Part shown: positions 57,429-64,000 of the stretch, piece after piece
How positions within the stretch are numbered: position 1 is the first letter of the stretch
How the letters are laid out: the number at the start of each line of letters is the position of its first letter
Assembly: GCA_964604165.1 (NCBI GenBank)
Contig: CAZRYF010000003.1
Coordinates: forward strand, 1-64,000
Direction of reading: 5' to 3'
Source of the DNA: JAYZDK01 sp964604165
GTDB taxonomy: Bacteria; Myxococcota_A; UBA796; CAJQPC01
DNA: 64,000 nt
Position numbers and translations under genes: made by a program
Notes under the pieces: generated by a model
Databases searched by the model: none
Told to the model about the DNA's origin: nothing
What the model saw: only the letters and a program-made list of their open reading frames with translations

Positions 57429-59917
57429 AAGGACTCCTGGTAGGACTTAAGCCAGGCAAGCGCGGCCAGCTGGTAGGAGCCCCAGGTGTCCACCCCAACC
57501 ACCCAGGAGGTGGCGTCGTGGAGGCTGAGGCCGTGGGTGGAGGAGATCGCCCCGAGCGCTCTCTCGGCGTTGATGAAGTCGCCGCCGAGGACCAGGGCCC
57601 GGGCCCGGGCGATTTTGACGTCGGTGGCGTCCAGATCGTCGTGGGTGCTGGCGTAGTTGGGATCCAGGGTGAGGGCGGCCTCTGCCGCGTCCGCTGCCGC
57701 GAGGTGCTCACCGGTCAGCGACTGCGCTGCGCTCATGCCCACCCAGCCGTCGGCAATCGTTGCATCCACCGCCTGCAGGGCCTGAAACGCGCTCACGGCG
57801 TCGGCGCCGAGAAGCTGCTTGAGCGTGCACCATCCCTTTCCGTTCAGGGCGTCTGTGTCGGCGGGGTCTGCCGCGAGCTGGGCATCAAAGTCAGTGCAGG
57901 CACCCGCAAAGTCCCCGGCGGAGTAGGACGCCCAGCTGGAATGTCCAAGGGTCACCGGGGCGCTTATGCCCACCGGCCCATCATCGGTTCCGTCGTGGGG
58001 GGTCGCGGCGCAGATCCAGGTCTCCTCGGCTGCGGTTGCGCTGGCCGAGACTGTGGCGCTCGTTTCGGTCGCGGTGGCGCCGTCCCGGGTCCAGCTGAAG
58101 GCGTAGGAGACGGTGTCCGCCGTGTCCTCGTCGGTGGACGGAACCTGCACCTCGCAGACAAGGTCATCGCTGGCAACCGGCGAGGCTGGGGAGATGCCTA
58201 CCGTGGGGGCGGTGGGGGGCGTGTTGGAGACGACGAGCACCTGGGTCTGGGTGGTGGTGGCATCCTCTCCATCGGAGAGGGTCACCTGGGCCAGCACGGA
58301 CTGGTCCCGTTCAAACCAGGTGGTGCCGTCCAGGGAGGTGTCGGTCGCTCCTGTCAGAGCGCTGCCGTCGACCTCCCAGACCACGCTCCAGGTGAGCGCG
58401 TCCCCATCCGCGTCCTGTCCCGAAAGCGCCAGGCTCAAGGTGTCGTTCGTGAACACCTGGGACGGCGTCATGCTCGCGCTTGCGATCACCGGAGGGGTGT
58501 TGAGCACACGGACAAACGCGCTGGTAAAAGGCGCGCTGTCTTCCGTTCCGTCGCTGGCCACGACCGTCAGCTGCACAAGGTCGCCCTTGTCGAAATCCGC
58601 CCCGTCCAGGGTGTTTGCGCTGGAGACCGAGAGGCCGTTTACCGCCCAGTCATGGGAGAGGGTGGTGGTGTCGCCGTCTGCGTCCGAGACGAGGACGCTG
58701 GCGGAGATCGTGTCTGCCTCGGTGGGGTTGGGGGTGGACAGGGTGACCCCGTCGATGGTCGGGGCGGTGTTCTGGACGGTGACGCTGTCGCTGCGGGCGC
58801 TTGAACCGCTCTCTTCTCCGTCTCCTGGTGTCGCGGTGCAGATCAACACATCCCCCCGGGCGAACAGGGACGCGTCGAGGGGAGTGGCGCTGGAGACGAC
58901 GGCTCCGTTGACCTCCCAGGTGTAGGAGAGCTGCACCGTGTCCCCATCGGCATCTTCTGCGCCCTCCACGACACAGGCGGGCGTGGAAGCCGCCCTCATC
59001 TCCGCCGGGTCGATCGCGACTCCTTCTACGGTGGGGGGGGTGTTGAGGATGGTGGCCTGGGCCGAGAGGGGGCCTCCCTCGTCCAGGCCATCGCCCGGCG
59101 TGGCCTCCACCGAGACCACGTCGTGTTTTGAAAAGTGGCTTCCATCCAGGGTGGGATCGAACCCTTCCAGCACCGTCACGCCGCCGACGCTCCAGCGGTA
59201 GTGAACAAAGACCTCCCCCAGGTCCAGGTCCTCGACGGTGCTCTCGGTGCGCAGGGTGTCCCCGGTCTGGGGAGAGTCCGGGTGGAGGGACAAGTCCAGC
59301 AGGGTCGGTGGGGTGTTCGCCACCACCGCGTTGGCGCTCGCTGTTTCGCCTTCGTCTTCGCCGTCACTGGCGACGGCCTGGACCGTCCAGGCCTCCCCAA
59401 CCTGTGTCTCGGCGGCCGGAATCGTGTCGGTGACAAAGGAGGTGGCCTCCCCATCGCGGGTCCAGCTCCAGGAGAGGGTGACCTCGTCGTTGTCCTCGTC
59501 CACGCTTGTGGCCGCGGCCACCAGGTCCTCCTGGGCTGTGGGACGGCTTGCAGACAGCGTGACGCTCACCTTCGGTGGGGTGTTTCCCACGACCACGCTC
59601 GCGATTGCCGGCGTTCCACCCTGGCGACCGTCCGTGGGGGTGACCTCCACCTCCCAGGTCTCGCCTTTGCTCGTGAGGCTCGCGTCCAGCCACTGGGAGG
59701 TCGTCTCGACCGCCTCGCCGTCTCGACGCCAGCGGGTTTGGTACCCCACCACGTCTCCCGCGTCCGGGTCCGTGGCCTCTTCGGTGATCTCGACCAGGAG
59801 GTGGTCTCCGGTGCGCGGCGCCGCGGGAAGCAGGCGCACGGTGACGCCCTCAGGCGGGGTGTTCTGTCCGCCCGTGTCGCTTGTCTCTCCGGCGCAAGCG
59901 GCACAAGAGAGAACCAT
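57425..59917 (-). CDS. Large lipoprotein with tandem Ig-like repeats and a C-terminal TPR-like region
   Basis: The 830-residue product has about seven beta-sandwich units of 85-95 residues, each closing with NTPP or NTAP and carrying DADGD and W-x2-NG patterns, like PKD/Ig-like repeats of myxobacterial surface proteins. From about residue 670 it turns helical, with TPR-like repeats (DFAGACTDFDAQLAADPADTD, AADAAEAALTLDPN). Cys8 in the MVLSCAACAG start suggests a lipoprotein, but from ATG 59917 the signal peptide lacks a basic region. An ATT 21 bases upstream, behind GGGGAG, would restore one. It is coupled to the S8 protease and may be its substrate or carrier. Confidence 0.8.
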   Translation of the reverse strand: MVLSCAACAGETSDTGGQNTPPEGVTVRLLPAAPRTGDHLLVEITEEATDPDAGDVVGYQTRWRRDGEAVETTSQWLDASLTSKGETWEVEVTPTDGRQGGTPAIASVVVGNTPPKVSVTLSASRPTAQEDLVAAATSVDEDNDEVTLSWSWTRDGEATSFVTDTIPAAETQVGEAWTVQAVASDGEDEGETASANAVVANTPPTLLDLSLHPDSPQTGDTLRTESTVEDLDLGEVFVHYRWSVGGVTVLEGFDPTLDGSHFSKHDVVSVEATPGDGLDEGGPLSAQATILNTPPTVEGVAIDPAEMRAASTPACVVEGAEDADGDTVQLSYTWEVNGAVVSSATPLDASLFARGDVLICTATPGDGEESGSSARSDSVTVQNTAPTIDGVTLSTPNPTEADTISASVLVSDADGDTTTLSHDWAVNGLSVSSANTLDGADFDKGDLVQLTVVASDGTEDSAPFTSAFVRVLNTPPVIASASMTPSQVFTNDTLSLALSGQDADGDALTWSVVWEVDGSALTGATDTSLDGTTWFERDQSVLAQVTLSDGEDATTTQTQVLVVSNTPPTAPTVGISPASPVASDDLVCEVQVPSTDEDTADTVSYAFSWTRDGATATETSATVSASATAAEETWICAATPHDGTDDGPVGISAPVTLGHSSWASYSAGDFAGACTDFDAQLAADPADTDALNGKGWCTLKQLLGADAVSAFQALQAVDATIADGWVGMSAAQSLTGEHLAAADAAEAALTLDPNYASTHDDLDATDVKIARARALVLGGDFINAERALGAISSTHGLSLHDATSWVVGVDTWGSYQLAALAWLKSYQESL

Positions 59918-59998
59918 CGCTGGCCAGAAGACTCGAATGCCCGGCTCCCCCTGAAGAGAGGGTAGAGGCTACCAGATGTCCCTCAAAGAACCGCTGCT

Positions 59999-61495
59999 TC
60001 AATAGGCCCGTCCGAAGAGGGCCATGTGCGTCGCCGGCTGCCCCGAGTAGAAGCAGGTCTTTCCAGCGGCCTCGTCTTGTCGGTCTGTCGGGAAGCAGCG
60101 AATGGTGGCCTTGGTTTCGGTCTTGATGGTGGCCTCGGCGGCAGAGTCGTCGCACCAGGGCACCAGGGTCCACCCGCCGTTCTCCACGAGGTCGGTCTTG
60201 AACGTCTCGTAGTTCGCGGTTTCAAAGGTGCGCACGGCCTGGAGGGCCCGGGCCTTCTCGAAGAGCTCGGCCTGAATGGCGTCCAGCTCCGTGTGGACCC
60301 GTCCCACCAGCCCTGCGGCCTCAATGGCGAACTTGGGGCCACCGATGCGGCGGGCAGCAAACGCCGAGCCGCTGGCCACATCCCGGGGGCCGACCTCCAG
60401 GCGCAGGGGGACGCCCTTGCGCTCCCAGTCGTAGTACTTGGCGCCGGGCTTCATGCGCTCGCGCGTATCCAAGGCGACCCGGACGCCTGAGGCTTTGAGG
60501 TCCGCTGCGATCTTCTCGGCAAAGGGGAGCACGGTCTCCTTCTCGCCTTCTTTGCGCCACAAGGGGACCACCGCCACCTGGACCGGGGCTACCTTCGGGG
60601 GAAGCACCAGCCCATTGTCGTCTGAATGGGTCATGATCACAGCGCCCACGAGTCGCGTGGACATGCCCCAGGACGTGGCCCACACGTGCTCCACGGCACC
60701 GTCCGCTCCCTGGAAGGTCACGTCAAAGGCCTTGGCGAAGTTCTGTCCCAGGAAGTGGCTCGTGCCGGACTGAAGGGCCCAGCCGTTCTGCATCATGGCT
60801 TCAATGGTGTAGGTTTCCACAGCCCCGGCAAAGCGCTCGGAGGCGCTCTTTACGCCAGTCACAACGGGAATGGCGAGGGTCTCCTCCGCAAAGGCCCGGT
60901 AGACCTCCAGCATGCGCAGGGCTTCCTCCTGGGCCTCACCTTTCGTGGCGTGGGCGGTGTGGCCCTCTTGCCAGAGGAACTCGGCGGTGCGCAGGAAGGG
61001 CCGGGTCTTCATCTCCCAGCGCACCACGTTGGCCCACTGGTTGATGAGAATGGGCAGATCCCGATGGGAGTTGATCCACTGGCCATACATGTGCCAGATG
61101 ATGGTCTCGCTGGTGGGGCGCACGATGAGGGGCTCTTCCAACTTGGCCGCGGGATCCGGCTCGACGCTGCTCTTGCCGTGTTCATCCTCGACCCCCCGAA
61201 GGCGGTGGTGGGTCACCACTGCGCACTCCTTGGCAAATCCCTCCACATGCTCTGCTTCCTTGGAGAGAAAGGAGAGGGGGATGAACAAAGGAAAGTAGGC
61301 GTTGACGTGGCCTGTGTCCTTGAACCGGCGGTCCAGGTCGTCCTTGATGGCCTCCCAGATGGCGAATCCGTGGGGCCGAAGCACCATGGAGCCCTTCACC
61401 GGGGTGTAGTCCGCCAGCTGGGCTTCGCGGATCACGTCCAGGTACCACTGGCTGTAGTCGTCGCTGCGGGAGGAAATGGGGGGCTTCTGGGCCAT
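59999..61495 (-). CDS. proS: Prolyl-tRNA synthetase, archaeal/eukaryotic-like type
   Basis: The 498-residue class II synthetase charges tRNA-Pro. It has YTPVKGSMVLRPHGFAIWE, the motif 2 region VVRWEMKTRPFLRTAEFLWQEGHTAHA in successive parts, the SGTSHFLGQNFAKAFDVTFQ segment and a C-terminal domain ending in Tyr (GRAY), features of the shorter ProS type 3 without the bacterial editing insertion. ATG at 61495. It is divergent from the transketolase gene and sits 82 bases upstream of the Ig-like lipoprotein gene on the same strand. Confidence 0.95.
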   Translation of the reverse strand: MAQKPPISSRSDDYSQWYLDVIREAQLADYTPVKGSMVLRPHGFAIWEAIKDDLDRRFKDTGHVNAYFPLFIPLSFLSKEAEHVEGFAKECAVVTHHRLRGVEDEHGKSSVEPDPAAKLEEPLIVRPTSETIIWHMYGQWINSHRDLPILINQWANVVRWEMKTRPFLRTAEFLWQEGHTAHATKGEAQEEALRMLEVYRAFAEETLAIPVVTGVKSASERFAGAVETYTIEAMMQNGWALQSGTSHFLGQNFAKAFDVTFQGADGAVEHVWATSWGMSTRLVGAVIMTHSDDNGLVLPPKVAPVQVAVVPLWRKEGEKETVLPFAEKIAADLKASGVRVALDTRERMKPGAKYYDWERKGVPLRLEVGPRDVASGSAFAARRIGGPKFAIEAAGLVGRVHTELDAIQAELFEKARALQAVRTFETANYETFKTDLVENGGWTLVPWCDDSAAEATIKTETKATIRCFPTDRQDEAAGKTCFYSGQPATHMALFGRAY

Positions 61496-61608
61496 GGTGA
61501 ATCCCTGTGAGAGGGCCGCCTTCTAACGCGGGGATGGCGATGCGCTCACCCTGATTGCCAGGGGGGGCTGCTGGAGATAGGGAAGGGCTCCACCGCCGGG
61601 GGTGCTAC

Positions 61609-63573
61609 TTGGCTACTGATCTCCTCGCCCGCCAGTCCGTGAACACCATCAAGGGCCTCGCCATGGACGCTGTTCAGGCGGCCAATTCAGGGCATCCAGG
61701 CATGCCCATGGGCATGGCGGACACCGCCTATGTGCTCTGGAGCCAGTTCCTGAAGCACGACCCCGCTGACCCGCACTGGCCGGACCGCGATCGGTTTGTG
61801 CTTTCTGCTGGACATGGCTCCATGCTGCTCTACAGCCTGCTGCACCTTACCGGGTACGACTTGTCCCTGGACGATCTCAAGAACTTCCGACAGTGGGACT
61901 CCAAGACCCCTGGACACCCGGAGGTCGGCCACACTGCGGGGGTGGAAACCACCACCGGCCCCCTTGGCCAGGGATTTGCCAACGGCGTGGGCATGGCCCT
62001 CGGTGAGCGCTACCTGCGAGAGCACTTTGGCCGGGCCCTCTGCGACCACTGGGTCTACGCCATCGTCTCCGATGGGGATTTGATGGAGGGCATCTCCTCC
62101 GAGGCGGCCAGCATCGCCGGGCACCTGAAGCTTGGGCGCCTGGTCTACCTGTATGACGACAACAGCATCACTATCGATGGTTCCACCGACCTCTCCTTCA
62201 CGGAGGACCGGGCCAAGCGGTTCGAGGCTTTTGGCTGGCACGTGCAGACCGTGGATGGCCACAACCACGAGGAGCTGGCAGCTGCCATTTCCGTGGCCAA
62301 GACCGATTCGGATCGCCCCTCCCTGGTGATCTGCAAGAGCCACATCGGGCACAGCTCCCCCAGTTTCGAGGACTCGGAGAAGAGCCACGGTGCTCCGCTT
62401 GGAGAGGCGGAGATTCGCCTCACCAAGGAAGGCCTGGGCATGGACCCGAACGCCCACTTTGCTGTGCCCGCAGAGGTGCTGGCGCACATGCGCGCCTCCG
62501 TGGAGGCCCACGTGCAGGAGCACCGTGCCTGGGAGGCCCGGCTCTCGGAGTCTGCGCGCAAGGACGAGTGGCGCACCTGGCACGCCGCACCGGATCTCTC
62601 CACGGTGGAGTGGCCCGCCTTCCCAGCGGACGCCAAGGGCATCGCCAGCCGCAAGTCGTCCCACAAGGTGCTGAACGCAGTCGCGGCTGGAGTGCCCCAG
62701 ATTCTCGGAGGTTCAGCGGATCTCGCGGGCTCCAACGGCTCCATGCTCACCGGCGAGGCCGGCATTGGCCCGGAGAGCTTCGGCGGCCGCAACCTGTTCT
62801 TCGGGGTGCGTGAGCACGCCATGGCGTCGATCTGCAATGGCATGGCGCTGCACGGGGGCACGGTTCCCTACTGCGCCACCTTCCTGGTCTTTCATGACTA
62901 CATGCGGCCCGCCGTTCGCCTGGCGGGCCTCATGGGCCAGCAGGTGATCTACCTGTACACCCACGACTCGATCTACCTGGGGGAAGACGGCCCGACCCAC
63001 CAGCCCATTGAGCACCTGATGGCCATGCGGCTTATTCCAAACCTGCATGTGATTCGTCCGGCGGACGCCAACGAGACGGCCGAGGCCTGGAAGATGGCTT
63101 TGTCTCGCACGGAGGGCCCGACGGCCCTTGCCCTCTCTCGACAGAACCTGCCCACCCTGGATCGGGAGGCCCTTGCGCCGGCGGCAGGCACGGAGAAGGG
63201 GGCGTATGTTCTCGTGGAGGCCGAAGGAAGCCACGCGCTGACACTCATAGCCAGCGGCTCAGAGGTGTGTCTCGCTCTCGCGGCGCGGGACGTTCTGCAG
63301 GCAGAAGGCACGGGCACGCGGGTGGTGAGCATGCCCTGCTGGGAGGTGTTCGCGGCACAAGAAACCGCCACCCGTGCAGCGGTGCTGGGCAGCGCCCCAA
63401 GGGTCTCCATTGAAGCGGGCACCACCTTTGGCTGGGAGCGCTGGGTAGGGGACAGCGGCGCCAGCGTGGGGGTGGATCGATTTGGGGCGTCGGCTCCAGG
63501 CAACGTGCTTGGGGAGAAGCTCGGACTCTCCGTGGACAACGTGGTCGCGGTCGCTCGGAGCGTGCTGGGCTGA
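61609..63573 (+). CDS. tkt: Transketolase
   Basis: The 654-residue thiamine diphosphate enzyme transfers two-carbon units in the pentose phosphate or Calvin cycle. It has NTIKGLAMDAVQAANSGHPG at the start, the GDG-type cofactor motif VSDGDLMEGISSEAAS with the metal-binding Asn in LYDDNSITIDG, and the transketolase signature GGSADLAGSN and VREHAMASICNGMALHGG. No ATG fits; TTG at 61609 after a G-rich run gives the family length, while a TTG at 61555 would add 18 unlike residues. The start is therefore moderately certain. Confidence 0.92.
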   Translation: MATDLLARQSVNTIKGLAMDAVQAANSGHPGMPMGMADTAYVLWSQFLKHDPADPHWPDRDRFVLSAGHGSMLLYSLLHLTGYDLSLDDLKNFRQWDSKTPGHPEVGHTAGVETTTGPLGQGFANGVGMALGERYLREHFGRALCDHWVYAIVSDGDLMEGISSEAASIAGHLKLGRLVYLYDDNSITIDGSTDLSFTEDRAKRFEAFGWHVQTVDGHNHEELAAAISVAKTDSDRPSLVICKSHIGHSSPSFEDSEKSHGAPLGEAEIRLTKEGLGMDPNAHFAVPAEVLAHMRASVEAHVQEHRAWEARLSESARKDEWRTWHAAPDLSTVEWPAFPADAKGIASRKSSHKVLNAVAAGVPQILGGSADLAGSNGSMLTGEAGIGPESFGGRNLFFGVREHAMASICNGMALHGGTVPYCATFLVFHDYMRPAVRLAGLMGQQVIYLYTHDSIYLGEDGPTHQPIEHLMAMRLIPNLHVIRPADANETAEAWKMALSRTEGPTALALSRQNLPTLDREALAPAAGTEKGAYVLVEAEGSHALTLIASGSEVCLALAARDVLQAEGTGTRVVSMPCWEVFAAQETATRAAVLGSAPRVSIEAGTTFGWERWVGDSGASVGVDRFGASAPGNVLGEKLGLSVDNVVAVARSVLG

Positions 63574-63667
63574 TTTTCGACAATGGGTGTTTTTCGCCTA
63601 AAGTCTGCGAACAACCCGCCGATGCGCACTTCAACGGTCCCTATTCCTCCGGGACCCTGGAGGTCTC

Positions 63668-64000
63668 ATGCGCAAGACTGCTCCTGTCTTCATCGGCGGT
63701 GCCCACCGCTCCGGTTCCACACTTCTGACCGACCTTCTGGGTGTCCACGAAGAGATCTCGCCGATCTACGACACCGAGTTCGTGATCCAGATGGCCGAGG
63801 CGATCTTCGCAAGCCCCGAGCTGTCGGGGGATCAAATCGTGGATCGCTGCATGTCGATCATCGACGACTTCTCCCGTCACCTCCCCATGCGCATGAATGA
63901 GTCCACCTCCACGGAGCGCTACCACCATGGGCATCACCACCTGATGTTCGACCGGGACCACGCCTTCCGCGCCACGATCGACATGTTGGCCGAAGGCGGA
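63668..64000 (+). CDS. Sulfotransferase family protein, N-terminal part
   Basis: The first 111 codons are open to the window end. The N-terminus FIGGAHRSGSTLLTDLLGVH is the P-loop-like PAPS 5'-phosphosulfate motif of Sulfotransfer_3/1 proteins, with Arg, Ser, Gly and Ser/Thr in the expected order. It is followed by an acidic SPIYDTEFVIQMAEAIF helix. It should transfer sulfate from PAPS to an unknown acceptor, often a glycan or lipid. ATG at 63668 follows GGAGG by 4 bases. The rest of the gene is outside the window. Confidence 0.8.
   Translation, partial: MRKTAPVFIGGAHRSGSTLLTDLLGVHEEISPIYDTEFVIQMAEAIFASPELSGDQIVDRCMSIIDDFSRHLPMRMNESTSTERYHHGHHHLMFDRDHAFRATIDMLAEGG

Noticed and set aside
56166..58804. 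Two long plus-strand frames opposite the S8 protease and Ig-like lipoprotein genes.
   Set aside because: Gly/Val/Arg-rich translations without motifs; the minus-strand genes carry a full catalytic triad and regular repeats.
63574..63600. TTTTCGACA near 63577 (and TTTTCGAC near 32340) as further copies of the repeat before the AlkD-like gene.
   Set aside because: Only 8-9 bases match, they are single copies with no 21-base partner, so chance is likely.

Overview
The window is a dense, GC-rich bacterial chromosome segment with no mobile element, CRISPR array, rRNA or tRNA that I can support. No gene-free gap reaches 300 bases; the largest are about 110 to 195 bases. The inferred organism is an aerobic, Gram-negative bacterium of the Myxococcota / former Deltaproteobacteria type. 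The reasons are many lipoproteins, MopE-type Asp/Cys repeats, a kinase fused to a formylglycine-enzyme-like domain, Ig-like repeat lipoproteins, an aa3-type oxidase and two-domain universal stress proteins. This placement is inference; no rRNA is present to test it.

Region 1 (1-12.5 kb): the last codons of a XerC/XerD recombinase, then asd, a MopE-repeat/fibrinogen-like lipoprotein and guaB (both minus). A long plus-strand run follows from a good sigma-70-type promoter (5003-5031): a TatT lipoprotein, a TRAP binding protein, a fused TRAP permease, an alpha/beta hydrolase, pyrE and an Xaa-Pro aminopeptidase. Region 2 (12.6-16.4 kb): five overlapping genes forming two copies of a small SdpA/DUF5819-like protein plus an HTTM membrane protein, closed by a kelch lipoprotein. 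Region 3 (16.4-24 kb): a class A penicillin-binding protein with a helical-repeat partner, a HEAT/AlkD-like protein behind a 12-bp direct repeat, a universal stress protein, a membrane protein and a GH31 glycosidase.

Region 4 (24-48 kb) is an aerobic energy supercluster. It holds a protein with two USP domains, a rubredoxin-like knuckle and five or six PCP_red-like modules; two separate COX3 genes; the cytochrome oxidase operon (subunits III, IV, II, I, a small CPMC protein and a diheme lipoprotein); SCO; and a second tandem USP protein. A divergent locus pairs a CydA-like protein, lacking the usual quinol motif and any CydB, with three c-type cytochrome genes, one carrying an ethylbenzene-dehydrogenase-type heme b domain and five membrane helices. 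Further on are a cupredoxin-like lipoprotein operon with a RetSat-like flavoprotein, and hemY, ctaB and ctaA for heme a supply.

Region 5 (48-64 kb): a coupled purM-purN-DUF523-aldo/keto reductase operon, a small lipoprotein, a lipase-like hydrolase, the kinase/FGE fusion, a metallo-beta-lactamase-fold hydrolase, a subtilisin-like protease coupled to a large Ig-like/TPR lipoprotein, proS, a transketolase, and a sulfotransferase cut by the window end. Stop/start overlaps (ATGA, GTGA, TTGA) are very common, so operon assignments are strong.
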